Under the pieces are notes generated by a model. That model saw nothing but the letters and a program-made list of their open reading frames with translations. It made no database searches and was not told the origin of the DNA. Shown piece by piece: positions 36,601-47,757 of a DNA stretch of 64,000 nt (positions are counted from its first letter, which is position 1; every line of letters begins with the position of its first letter). The stretch is from the NCBI GenBank assembly GCA_018136815.1, contig CM030937.1, forward strand, positions 294,606 through 358,605. Direction: 5' to 3'. The translations under genes and the position numbers were made by a program. This DNA is from Isochrysis galbana (lineage: Eukaryota > Haptophyta > Isochrysidales > Isochrysidaceae).

Positions 36601-39600
36601 TCGCACCAACGGCAGATGAACAAGCTGTGTTCCGTCGAGTTCGAGAAGGAGGGGGTCTGGGAGAATGTTGGCGCGCAAGCAGCCATAGGGATGACTGTCG
36701 GGGCAGTGAATGCCGCGGGCGAGCTTGCCGGTACGGGCATGAGAGTTGAGGTGGGCAGAAAAGGTTGAGCGAAAGTCATCGCGGTCTGGGATGTTTGCAT
36801 CATATGTGGTAGAACAGGTACAACAGTCTGCGGGGCCTGCATTGCATGGACCTGGACAGGGGCAGCAGGAGGCAACACCGCCTGTGTATCGCCGGTGTTG
36901 TCGTTGAATGTGGGATTGCCGCCATGAGGGCCTTGTGGCGGTGAGGGTGGAGCAGACGGCGGAGTGTGATCAGACAGCGCATTGCTGCCCGCAGAGCTAG
37001 GCTTTAATTTGGATTTGGCCTGCGAGAACTTGCTCGTCAGTTTCCCCGCGATCGCCTTACTCAGCAGCACGCTGCTGATGATAGTGCGACCCCCATCGCC
37101 ATCCTCCTTGCCGGGCACCCCGTCGCAAATATGGCCACCGCGAGTACAGCGCCTGCAAGCTGCGTCGTTTGGGCCGTAGATGCATCGCTGTCTCGCATTG
37201 GCGCACACCGAGCACCGCTTCGTCGCGGCTGGCCCTAGATCTTGCAGCCGAATGGGGGCAGATGCAGGCTTGGCGAAACCTCGCGCGAAAGCATCTGCCT
37301 TGGCAAACTCGGGACTGTTGCGTACCACTGTGCGTATTCTCGTCTCATTCTCCTGGTCAATGGGGTCGTTGCGAAGAATAGAGCCGTCGCCAAGTTCATC
37401 GAGCGACGGTGGGTTGGTGAACGACCAATGTGCACAATAGGTGCATTGCACGACGTCGAGTCCCGGCACCACCAACATGCTCAGCTCTCGTTTACACCCT
37501 GCACACTTGCCCTTGCACCAGACACGCCGCTCAGGAGTTCCCTGAGCGCCCGGAGTGTGTGTGCCAACTACCGCCTCGCCCATCATGTGAATCATGGCCT
37601 CGTAGACCAGATCCTCATAGCCCTTCTTTGCGGAGATTCCTGCGCCCCGGAGTTCGTTCTCAAGCACCATTTCCAGGGCAATTTCCTTGCGCTCAGCTTC
37701 CGTAAGGGCCTCCTCCGCCTTCTTGGCTGCTTCCTTGGCCTTCTCCTTGTCGTTCTCAGCACTTGATCCGACATTATCTTCCTTTGAGGCAACAGGCACC
37801 CATATCTCAGCCAGCCGCTCTGTCATGAACACCTCCCAAATGCGCCCGTCCACACCCTTTCGTTTGGTGCCGACGCTGAAGTGCGCGGCTTTGTCCTTAG
37901 GCTGGCCTAGCTGACGGGGGTCTTCTTCGCGCTTCTTCCTCTTGGCGCGCCCGGCGCTTTCCTCCTCCTCCACAGCCGATCGCAGCCGCCCGTCGACCAT
38001 GTGGACCTGAGGCGGCTCTCGTAGCAGCCACATGCCCCTGGTCGCTCCTTCCGTGCCCCATGTATACGGTGGGCGTAAGACGTCTATAGCTACTGTGTGT
38101 TCCGCCTCAAAATGGATGGAACGCACGGTGTATCTCAGCGTGCCCGCAGAAGCACCGCCATCGTTGCTACGCGTGGAAGGCTCATTCGGCAGTTGAGCTG
38201 ACTCAATACTGATGAGTTCCACTTCCCACCATCCGCCATCGTATTTCAAGTCGACGGCATCGCCGGGCTTGAGCGTCTCTGCCCAATTGGAGTATGGGGC
38301 AGGTGGCGGCGGGCGGATGCATTTCAGCGGTTCCGGCGTCACGAACCTCTTTGGTGGGTCAGCTTGCAAGCCGACTGCATTCGCTCCATCATCGACTCCC
38401 TTAGCATCCTCAGGTGGCAACTCTGATGTCGCCCCACGCTTAACGGAACACGATGAGTCCACAAGCATGGCCTCTCCCTTGGTCTCATTGCGAGTCCTGC
38501 CGAGCTCGGAGTGCTCTGAGGCTTGAGTTTGGACATTCGGCTTAATATCCTCCTCTTCCTCACCATAGTCAAGAAGTTCAAAATACTGAATGACCAACTT
38601 GTCCGGGTATTCGTAGTCAATCACGTCGCCCTCGTACCAACTCCCGGCCATTCCCGGGTCGTTCTGCATCACCTCGACAAGTGAATGGACTGGCCAGGCC
38701 TGTTTGAGGCGTGCAAATGCTGCCTCGCGCTCTTCTTGCCTTCTGCTCTTGACCTTCGGGATCCAGTTGCCGGTCCATTTTCCCGCCTTCCACGACCACC
38801 CAGGCCGAAGGACATCAAGCCCGACGGTGAAGACGCCACGCGCCCCTGAGGTCTTGCCCTCGCCCATGCGTGCGGACTGGTCGCCAGCTGGATGCACTAG
38901 GCGCACAGTCAATCGAGCCGGCTCAGCTGATGAGGAAGCGCCCGTTGCTGCTCCGCTGGAAGAGGTGCAAGAGCCGCCGCCATCACCCACGGCCTCCTCA
39001 TCCTTGACGACAAGACGGACCTCGCCGTCGCGAAAGTTCCTTTTCTCGTGTGAGTCCAGCATGACAGTGACCCAGCCATTGTTCGAGACGGACTCTATGA
39101 GCCCGGTGGCGCGATGTTGCTCACTTTCAGGCTTCACAACTTGCACGCGCCGCCCGACGGCGAAACCGCCCTGTGCCCCACCCGTTGACAGGTCACCAGA
39201 GATAGCGAGGACCTCAACTTCCCACCAGCCTCCGTCGTGCCTTAGCTCAAGCCTCGATCCCTCCTCTACCTCGTGTGGATAGTTGTCCGGGAAAGCACCT
39301 AGGATGGCGGGACGGAGCGTGGATACGCGGCAGACCGCGCGGAGCTCACCACTGGGGCTGGACGCAGCAAGTTCTCTCGCAGCGGCGGGCATGTCGTCGC
39401 CCGTTGCAAATGAGACCATAACCTTGTACGCATCGACGACATCAATCAAAGTTGCCGCATACCAGCAACACGAGTAAATGCTGTCGACTTCGTCGCAGCA
39501 AGCTGCACCGTCGGTGTCCGTACCCGTGCCTTTTTCGACACTATCGAGCCGTAGTGGGGCCTCAACCGCCGATCCCAGGCAGAAACCTTTCTTAGCAAGA

Positions 39601-42216
39601 GCAGCGAGCCACTTTTGCCGCTTTGCCTCCGCCGACTCGGCGGCCATCGCCTTTTGACGGTCTGTTGCGGCGCGCTGCTTCTCCGCTATTTCATCCCGTC
39701 GACGTTGCCGTTCGGCCGCCTCCTCCTCCCGCTTGCGTTTCTTTTCCTCGAGTTCGGCAGCTTTTGCGTCGCGCTTGGCTTGTTCCTCAGCTTCCTTTGC
39801 TAGCCTTTTCGCCTCGCGTTCCTCCTCTCTTGCCTTACGTTTGGCATCAAGCTCTTCTTGCCTAGCTGCCCGCTTCTGTTCAGCTTGTTGTTGCTTCTTT
39901 GCCCGTTTGCCCTTGTCGTGTATGCGTTTCTGCTCGTCGTCTAGCAGCATTGACTGATGCTCTTCCACTGTGCTGAGCTCGCGGGCGACCTCCCATCGGT
40001 TCGACCGCCAAAACCACAGCAAGCATGGCCGCAGGTCGGTTGCATGCAGACGATGCGTCTGCACGTGAAACGCGGTCTGAAGTACGTAAATCTTTTGGCC
40101 GTCAGCATCTTTCTCGATTGAGGACAGCTCTGCTTGCCACCACCCGTCTTCGAAGAGCATTTCTAGCGCATCTCCAATCATAAGATTCGAGATGAAGGCT
40201 TGGGGCGGTTGCGGTGGCAGTGGCCTGAGGCGGCGCCATTCCACAGTATCCTCGAGCTTAGCCTCAGACCCCTCTTCTGCATAGAAGGCGTGGTAGATGA
40301 CGCGAGCGTTCTCTTCCATCACCTCCAGGATCTCACCGGTGAACCAAGAGCCCTCGTAACCTTCATCTTCCTGGTTCACCTCTATCTGCTGGCCGACATG
40401 GAACGCTGCAGCAGGAGATTCCTCCTCTTCTCGTTCGAAGCTAGGCTGCGTCCTGATCGTGCAGCTGTGAAGCACACGTTTCGCCGACACCTCCACGGCG
40501 GTGACTACAGCGGAGCATTCCACGCCGCCGTCGTGCTGACTCAACCCAAGGGTGTCCTCGCTGTCGGCAGTGGAGACTCGCCACTGTCCGTCGACGAGCT
40601 CAAGCCGCAGATCGAGCCCCCCGGGCACGCGCGTGGCTCCAGTCACCGGCCGCAGCAAGCCATCCTTATTGGGCTTGCCATCGTTCGTGCTTGCCGAGAG
40701 AGACTGTAACGCCCCGCCGTGCACTCGCCAGTACCACTCGCCGCCCCACCAAGCCCAGGCAGGGCGCAGCTTCTCCCGCTCAACATGGCCAAACGATTCA
40801 TTGTAGTGCAGGAAGCTGATGTGCACGTTGTCGTCTGACGGGTCCACCAGCTCAGGAGGACAGGCTGGAACCGCGATGCCCGCTTTCTCAGCTGCCGCCC
40901 TAGAAAGCTCGTACTGAGCCTTCTTCTTCTTGCGCTCCTTGGCTTCCTTCTTTCCGAGGGCCGGCGGCTCCGAGACAACGCACTCCCACCAGCCGTCGTT
41001 GTAGTGCATCTGCACTGGCATACCGTGGGCTAGCGCGTTTGGGGGGAACGCGTCGTGGGCTGTGCGGGGAGGTAGGGGCCGGATCAAGCTGCGCGGCTGC
41101 CATTCCTTGAGAGGGACGCCCTCACGTTCCTCAAGAGCATCATATAAGACTTCAACATCGCCCACAAGGGGCCCACCGTCGAGTCGCAGCACAGTGGCGC
41201 TATACCACGACCCAACATAGCCTTCCTCCGTTGGCCCCACCTCCACAGAATCGCCGACAGAGAGCGAGGTCTCAATGGGATCTGGAGGCAATGGAGCGAG
41301 TGGAGCAGCAAACTTGCCTCGGCGCCCGTCGCCGCAAAAGCTCCACATGCCATCCTTCCGTTGTAGTAGCACTGTCAGGGCGTCGTTGTCTGAGGCCGCC
41401 GTGTCTACAAGTGTATCGACGGCAGAGGACGGTGCCCCCCCACCATCCGAGTGCAGGGGCCCGGTCGATCGGATATCCACCTGCTCCTCCACCCCCCATG
41501 ATGAGCCGCTTGCCCTCAGCAAGAGCAGCACCGACCCACTTGCTCCGGCAGTCGGCTGCTTGAGAATCCATCGCGGCTGCGAGTTGCCCTCTAAACGCCA
41601 GGTGGGTCGAAGCTCAGAAGCATGGACTTTCTGGACTGCATTGGTCGCCACACAATGAACGTGGAGCAGCTGCTCTGAGCCATCAAACGAGGGCAAATCT
41701 GCGTCTTGGTACACAACAGGTGTCCAACGGGCCGCGACGCCATGTCCAACGCGCATTTCCATCATCTCCCTGGCCTTGATCCGCTTCGTCCAGCCATCGG
41801 GTGTGTCTGGTGGTATAGGACGGACATCGGCGAATGGCTTCCACTCCTGCGGCAGGGTAAATTCGCCGAGCTCAAGACGCACGTTCGCACGAATGAGCGA
41901 CGCAGGCAGGCGCGCCGTCACGTTGAGCGGATGGGCAATCCCTTCTAGCCTCCAAGCAGCTTACCCTCAGGGCATCCTCAGTAGGCTCTTCCCCCGGGGC
42001 CGCAAACTGCACGCGAATCTGATCGTTGCGCCCGCCCTTGCCTATTTGCACCACGACAGCCTCGAACCACTCGTGGGGAGCAGTCAGATCCTCCTGCTGA
42101 CAGACTTCCACTCGGCTGCCCCTGACCACCGGCTCGGCATTGTACACAGTTTGCATGGCGGCCACACGCACCCGTGGCCGAGGCCCTGAGCGGGAACCGG
42201 AGCGCCGGGATGACAT
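30678..42216 (-). CDS. Giant SNF2-family chromatin remodeller with Agenet, AP2, zinc-finger, H15-like and PHD modules
   Basis: ATP-driven nucleosome remodeller of nuclear chromatin. Exon 1 is 42216-41965, then a 118-nt GT-AG intron (donor GTAAGC), then one exon of 11,169 bases; 3,806 residues. Approximate residues: Agenet/Tudor modules at 20-100, 283-374, 562-656, 839-966, 1133-1298, 2318-2398 and 3678-3803 (six carry GWWE or GWWQ); a charged coiled coil 711-833; a CxxC zinc ribbon 1523-1556; a Zn2Cys6-like knot 1628-1664; three AP2-like repeats at about 1829-1890, 1943-1994 and 2056-2111 (SGFRGVYR, SGFKGVHK, SKCQGVYF); a linker-histone-like winged helix 2619-2658; the ATPase 2834-3318 with DEMGLGKT, DEGH, TGTPLQNN, RLDGSTNR and DRVHRIGQ; PHD finger plus a second Cys/His cluster 3499-3609; an acidic run 3629-3656. 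The ATPase most resembles ISWI/CHD types. The longer N-terminal frame opens with TTG, so the ATG at 42216 was chosen. Confidence 0.93.
41847..41964 (-). other. Intron in the SNF2 gene
   Basis: Donor AGG|GTAAGC and acceptor CCGCAG|GAGTGG; phase 0. Splicing joins EDALR to EWKPFADVRPIPP, restoring the end of the first Agenet module. Confidence 0.75.
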
Positions 42217-43301
42217 GGAGTCGCCACTGGCACCAGACCTCCTGCAACCGGGGCCCGAAGCCGGGGTCGATGCTGCCAAGGCTGAGGCCTGCAGTGGGGC
42301 AGAGCGGAAGGCGCCAGCTGCGTGAGTCAGTATGCTGCGCAGCAAAGCTGTGGTCTGGCGTGCATGCCGGTGCGTGCACGTGTGGAGAGGGTCACGCAAG
42401 CGTGCAAGAGGGCTGCGCGGGGGTCCGACGCACTCTCGCGCTGTCCTCCTCCTCCTCAGGCCCTGTTGGAAGGTGTGGAGGGCCTGCAGTGGCTGGCGGA
42501 GCGCTGCCGCTGCTCTGCGGTTCTGCCAGCTGAGATCCCCTTGCGGCTGCGGGGCGCCTGCCCATCACGTGACGTGGGCGGCTGGCCTACCCCGCCCGCT
42601 CCTGCGGTGTGGTGTTAGGGGTCCAGTCAGTGCGCACGGGCCGGGGCGCGCCGCCGCCTCGCGGTTTCCCGCCACGGCCCTCAGCGTCACCTTTCTCCCG
42701 TCGAGAGGGACAGCCACAAAAGGGCTGGAGAGAGGGGGGGGGGGGAGGGGGAGGGGAGGGGGAGGGGGAGGGGGGGGGGGGGGGGGAGGGGGGCTGCGGG
42801 CGGGCAGCGGGAGGCGGGAGGGGGGGGGGGGGAGGGCACAGGTAATCGTAGGTGGATACCGCCGGGGGAGGGAAGAGAAGGGGGGCGGCGGCGGCAGGGG
42901 AGGCACGCTCCGGGGAGGAGGAGGGTGGACGCAGCAGATACCGGCAGGGGAGGCACGCGCGAGGGAGGAGAGATACCGTCGGGGGAGGCTCCCTCCCCCT
43001 CCCCCCCCGCCGGGCGTTTCTCAGTTTCTCAGTTACGGGTCGCAACTCTCCTCCCCCTCTCTTCCCCCTCCCCTTCCCCGCCCGCTCCCCGCTCGCTCGC
43101 TCGCAACCCCTGCCCACCCCACCCACTCCAACCCCTGTTCCTCGAGCCTCCGGCCACACACAGCCTTCCTGGTGCGCAGGCGCGAGCGAGCGCGGCGAGG
43201 GCAGCCCCGCACCGCCGCCACCTGCATCCGCTCGCAACCCCACCTCCTAAACCCGTTGGACTGCCCTCCTCCCCCAGGTGCTTCCCCTGGTCAGGCGGGT
43301 G
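42217..43301. promoter_or_regulatory. Divergent promoter region SNF2 / CFAP210 with mirrored purine-pyrimidine tracts
   Basis: 42727-42990 is G-rich with several runs of 8 or more G. 42985-43150 is C/CT-rich. Each gene therefore has a pyrimidine-rich leader on its own coding strand, as at 14650-15431. 42300-42600 is ordinary GC-rich sequence that may hold the SNF2 5' UTR. Confidence 0.55.
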
Positions 43302-44798
43302 ATGCCTCGTGGTCGGTCCTTCAATGCTCAGATCGACGAATCGCTCTTCGGCAATCCTAACGCAGCCGCGCTCCGGCAGATCCGCTCGCGGCCGCCGGAG
43401 CTGCAAAGCCTCTCCGTCATGAGCAGCGGCGAGCTCTCCAACATCACATATCGCGCCACGGCGCCGCTCGCACCGCTCGGAGACGGGCGAGAGGCCGAGC
43501 GCCGCCGCCTCAAGGGCCTCTCTGATTCCCGAAAAGCGAAGTGGCCAAACACACTCGAGGCAGCGCGGGAGAAGAAGGAGAGGGCTCGGCAAGAGAAGGC
43601 CGAGGCGGATGAGCGCATGCGCCAGGAAATTGATCGGGAAGAGGAGGCCTTGCAAGCGGAGAAGCGCCGTCTAGCGATCGAGCGCGCCAACAAGATGCTG
43701 TACGACCAGACTGACAGGGTGAAGGCCCTTCATTCGAAGCTGCTGTTGTGCGACGTCATGGCGGAACGCGAGCGGCAGATTGCGCTGAAAAAAACCATCA
43801 ATCAGCGCGCCGCTATCGATGACGCGCGCTGGTATGCCAAGCAGCAAGAGGCGATTCGGCGGATGGACGCAGAGGAGGACGCGCGAGAGGCGGAGCAAGC
43901 CGCAAAGAAGGAGGCCATCGCCAAGGTGCGCCTCGAGCAGCTTGAGCTGCAACGTAGCAAGCACCTGGCCCGGCAGAAGGAGCGCGAAACGGAAGCTACG
44001 GCCATGCGCACGCACGTGATGATGGAGCTTGAGCGCGAGAAGCAGAGCCAGATTGAGATGATGGAACGCCAGGAGCGGCGGAAGCAAGAGCTCATCGAGG
44101 CCAACCACCACCTCATGCAAGAGCGTACTAAGGAGCTGCGCGTGATCGAGGCTGAGGAGGCGCGTATGAAGGCGTACGCGGAGCAGAAGGAGAAGGACCT
44201 GCTACAGCGCCGCGACCGTGAGGAGCAGCGCTTCAGGGAGCGACAGGCCTGGCGGCAAAAGCTCATTGATGCGCAGATCGCAAAGCTGCAGGACATGACG
44301 GCCGAGAACGATGCCCGGCTCGAGGCACAGGCGATGGAAGTGCAAGCCAAGGCGCAGGAGGCGCGCGCACGGCTGGACGAGAAGAAGAAGGACGAGATGC
44401 TCATCACTCACATGTCGAGACAGCAGCAGATGCGCTGGAAGGCGGAAAAGAGGCTACAGGAGCAAGCCGATGACCTACACTTCGCTCAGCAGCAGCAGTC
44501 CCTCAATGCTGAGCTTCGCGAGGAGGAGGCCGAGGCAATGCGCCGGACATATCAGAAGCGGAAGGAGCTCGACTCCTTCCTCAAGACGCAGATGGAACAG
44601 AAGCACCAGGTGCGTGAGGCGGAGCTCAAGGAAGAGCTCTACCTCACTGAGATGGCCATGCAATCCCACGGTGACGACGACGCAATCTACGAGCAATACG
44701 CCCAGATGTGCCTCGACGAGTATGTGTCTGCAGGAAAGGATCCAAGACCGATCAAGCTTATGTTGCAAAAGACGCTCAAGAAATCGTTCGCAGATTGA
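43302..44798 (+). CDS. CFAP210: CFAP210/CCDC173-like ciliary microtubule inner protein (TPH domain)
   Basis: In motile cilia, CFAP210 lies inside the doublet microtubules as a filamentous inner protein. 498 residues, no intron; the frame extends 8 codons upstream only from a GTG, so the ATG was taken. Almost entirely charged helix (Glu/Arg/Lys/Gln), the trichohyalin-plectin-homology type. The diagnostic stretch is KWPNTLEAAREKK followed by RANKMLYDQTDRVKALHSK and LLCDVMAERERQIALKK, which closely follows the animal protein by memory. The C terminus ends LMLQKTLKKSFAD. It implies that this organism builds motile flagella. Divergent from the SNF2 gene. Confidence 0.85.
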   Translation: MPRGRSFNAQIDESLFGNPNAAALRQIRSRPPELQSLSVMSSGELSNITYRATAPLAPLGDGREAERRRLKGLSDSRKAKWPNTLEAAREKKERARQEKAEADERMRQEIDREEEALQAEKRRLAIERANKMLYDQTDRVKALHSKLLLCDVMAERERQIALKKTINQRAAIDDARWYAKQQEAIRRMDAEEDAREAEQAAKKEAIAKVRLEQLELQRSKHLARQKERETEATAMRTHVMMELEREKQSQIEMMERQERRKQELIEANHHLMQERTKELRVIEAEEARMKAYAEQKEKDLLQRRDREEQRFRERQAWRQKLIDAQIAKLQDMTAENDARLEAQAMEVQAKAQEARARLDEKKKDEMLITHMSRQQQMRWKAEKRLQEQADDLHFAQQQQSLNAELREEEAEAMRRTYQKRKELDSFLKTQMEQKHQVREAELKEELYLTEMAMQSHGDDDAIYEQYAQMCLDEYVSAGKDPRPIKLMLQKTLKKSFAD

Positions 44799-45194
44799 GC
44801 CCCGCTACTCGGGATCAGATCCTTAGGAGGGCGGGAGGAGACCGGTCGGCGGTGTGTTATACAGGAGGGCGACAGGTTGATGAGTGCATTGGATAAAGGA
44901 AGAGGAGGGCGTCTGGACTGACTGCCCTTGGCTGTGGGGTGCGGCCAATAAGGTTTTGACAGGGGTGTTTGTGACATACGTTCGGTTGGGGCGCGTGCTT
45001 TGAGGGGTGCTCCGCCGCGGCGGCGTGCCGTCGAGAGGTGTGATGCTGCGGACATTTCTTTGGTAGGTCGGGGCCGGAGTGTTGCACTGCACACGTCCAT
45101 GGGAGAGGACAACTTTTTCCATGGGGGCACGTCGCGGATCGGTGTATTGTCGTCGTACGCCAGAAACCTTCAAACACATATACTTATACTGCCT

Positions 45195-45340
45195 CAACTA
45201 TCGCGTTCAAACGATAGGCGATAGGGTCATTCATGCATGAGCATGAGGCGCGCACCGCTCCCGTCCTCTCTCTCCGCCCATCCCGCCGCGCCGCCCGAAT
45301 AGGCCATGGCCGACGCCGTACTGTTGGAGCGCTCTCGAGC
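45195..45340 (-). repeat. Dispersed repeat family A, copy 2 (minus)
   Basis: The reverse complement reads GGGCGGCGCGGCGGGATGGG, then GGAGAGAGAGGACGGGAGCGG, GCGCGC and ACCCTATCG with a CGTTTGAACG hairpin region near 45200-45213. It closely matches 52120-52210. Confidence 0.65.
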
Positions 45341-45837
45341 GCAGGGGCCACACCCGAGCTGTAGGTGGCCCGCGACCCGCGAGCCACCACCGGCGACGCG
45401 CCCTGAGCGCCACACTAACACCAACACTAACACTAGACACTGCACACTGCCACGATTGACGATTGTGGCACACCATAAAAAAAGCTGTCAATGTTCTCGC
45501 CTCGCGTGTTGCTCTGGGCCTCTAAATTATAAATTGTAGCTAGGGCCTGGTAAGAGTTTTGCGAAATCCCTCCCCAAATTTCTCGCAAAAGTTTTTCAAA
45601 AATCCCACGGCGAGCCCCCAAATTTCCCCAAAGTTTCGAAAAAATTTCTTGTATTTTCAGCATCGCGCGCTGCGCGGTGAAATAAAACCACATCAATAAA
45701 CATCAATCAATAGCAGCTCGGTCTATGCATCTATCCCTATCCATATATATAAAAATAAACCGTAAATGACGAAAAGGTTGGACGATACATACTACATACA
45801 TACTGCCTAATTAAAATTACATACATACTAATAATAA

Positions 45838-45846
45838 TAATGATGA

Positions 45847-45898
<52 letters not shown>
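45838..45898. repeat. (GAT)n trinucleotide microsatellite
   Basis: About 17 near-perfect GAT units. On the minus strand it would read as poly-His in a short frame, which I regard as spurious. Confidence 0.9.
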
Positions 45899-46499
45899 CT
45901 CTGCGTTCTTAGCCAGCTACAGCTACTTCCTACTCCTACATCTAGCAGCATTAGCATTGGAGCAATGACCTCAACCTCAGTCATCAACCAAACAAACCTC
46001 AAACCTTACGCTCATTGTATCGCAACATGAGCCCAGCTTGCACTTGACCAGCAGGGCTCGTGCTCTGAAGATGCCCAAACACACACTTACATTACATTGA
46101 ACAACGAGAAAACGCGCTCACTCACACGAAGCAGAAGAAGGTGTCAAAGGAAAAGTGTTGCGAGCTGCCGTCTGCCGTTACCCGATTGGGAATCTAAGTT
46201 AGAGCGGTTGCAGGCCCACCAATTCAGCACATGGTTGTTGAACTCCTTGACGTCCGTCCGCGCGGTCGACATTGAAACCTTGCGCTGCTGCTGTTGCCAA
46301 ATGTATTGGCAGCTCTTGCTGTTGCGAGTTTGTGTGTGCGAGACGTGTGCCGTCAGTGCCGTCAGTGCGCGCGCGCACACCTCACCTCGCCTCCGCTTCT
46401 GCGCCATGAGCCATGACGCGTCCGCGGCTGCAAGGAGCAAGGCGGGGTGTCGTCCGGCCGCGCCGCGCGCCGTCGCCGCACCCTCGTTTATGCTAGATC

Positions 46500-47480
46500 T
46501 AGATGATCTTCGATCTTTCTTCTCACTTTGCATCGAGAAAGACATAAAAGTGGCACCCGCGCTCGCTCTCGCCCTCGTCGTAGGTGTTCCTCGCTGCGGA
46601 CTTTTCCCCCGCGCGAAGCCTACCTTTCGGTTTACGCACGTAGATTCCCTCCTTACTTTCTACTTAGTCGTTCGCGGTAACCGCCGTTCGCCGTCGGCTC
46701 TTCCGTCGCATCGTCGCTCTCTTGTCGGCTTTCTCTTCCTTGTTTCCTTCCTTCTGTGTCTTCCCCGCCCTAGTGGTGGAAGATACGTTAGTGTGGGGGA
46801 ATGTTGGGTGAAAGTCGAGTGTGCGTGTCTCGGATTGTTGTCGGGCTAGCCGGATTGGTACCCTGTCGGCCTCTGTCGCCCTCGTCTCTCGCCCCAGTCG
46901 CTCCTCGCTCCCTCGTTCTCGCTCTCGCTCTCGCTCCGTCGTAACAAGCAATCTTACAACACCAACCGAATCCACTCACTCACCCACTCACACTCGCTGT
47001 CCGCTATGTCCGCTCCGTCCTCGCGCTCGCCCTCGCCACTGCCTGCCATCCATCTTCCAACCATGGAAGATGGTCAGCCCGTCCAACCCGCCAATGCCCA
47101 AAAGGCCGTGCCTTCCGCCGCCTACCCTCCGCCCCATCCGGTTCTTCCTGTCCCATCCGTAACCTCCAGTCCGTTTGAGTGAGAGTGAGTGACCGTCCTA
47201 TAAGACCAAGCTTAGAGGGGAAACTCCCAGTCTAGTTCCGTTATCCGTTACCGAAAAATCTCTTTCATCTCGTTTACATCTCGTCGGGCCCGACCTCGTT
47301 ACATCTCGTCGGGCCCTCGGGCCATCTCGTTACGATCCAAGCCGTACGGCTCCTTCCAACAAGGGGGGGTGTCTGTGATGGATCTGATGGTGTGAGAGGC
47401 GGGCGCGAGGCCCCTATTCCTATTGACTATTGACCCCCACTTATAAAAGTAGGATCCCCCAACTATAAACGTAGGTTTGG
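46500..47480 (+). mobile_element. Broken Ty3-like LTR-element remnant
   Basis: Fossil with most of its interior gone. Visible parts: a leader or LTR-like stretch (46500-46960), a short frame opening MSAPSSRSPSPLPAIHLP at 47006 that resembles a Pro/Ser-rich gag start, an internal 3' stretch (47205-47345) shared with 57205-57395, a G run (about 47354-47360) and an LTR start TGTCTGTGATGG with TTATAAAAGTAGG (47361 onward) that matches 25071-25150. Several breaks are evident. Assignment to Ty3-like elements is by resemblance of G run plus TG to the intact element at 7254-7261. Confidence 0.45.
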
Positions 47481-47757
47481 TGGGGGGTAAATGAACACGT
47501 GCAAGAAAGTAGTAGGTCCAGAGCCGCTTGTGCGGCGAGAAAGTGAAGATTTTTAAGTAGTAGTATAGTAGTATTTAATCATTACTTCTACTTCTTGCTG
47601 ATGCTGAATTCGAATTCCTACGTTTACGTTACCCTGTGATATAGCCGGCATTCTTTGGCATTTCATTGGCGCCCTACGCGTGGTCGGCTTCACCAGCTGT
47701 TGGTGCAACATACGCGCGGACATGCAGCGTACAACACAACATTATCTAAGATCATAA

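Larger units (their letters stand above)
44799..47757. other. Repeat-rich spacer between CFAP210 and the small membrane protein (convergent ends)
   Basis: No supported host gene. Contains family A copy 2 (45195-45340, minus), an AT-rich patch 45540-45840 with CCCAAATTTC units, a GAT microsatellite (45838-45898) and LTR-element remnants (46500-47480). Plus-strand frame 46097-46849 overlaps these and is not accepted as a gene. Confidence 0.6.

Noticed and set aside
42217-42399. N-terminal extension of the SNF2 protein
   Set aside because: The longer frame begins with TTG and is low complexity; the ATG at 42216 was preferred.
45817-46002. Short minus-strand frame with a poly-His run
   Set aside because: The His run is the reverse reading of a GAT microsatellite; the flanks are not protein-like.
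46097-46849. 250-codon plus-strand frame
   Set aside because: It overlaps LTR-remnant sequence, has low-complexity Cys/Arg-rich composition and no family similarity.
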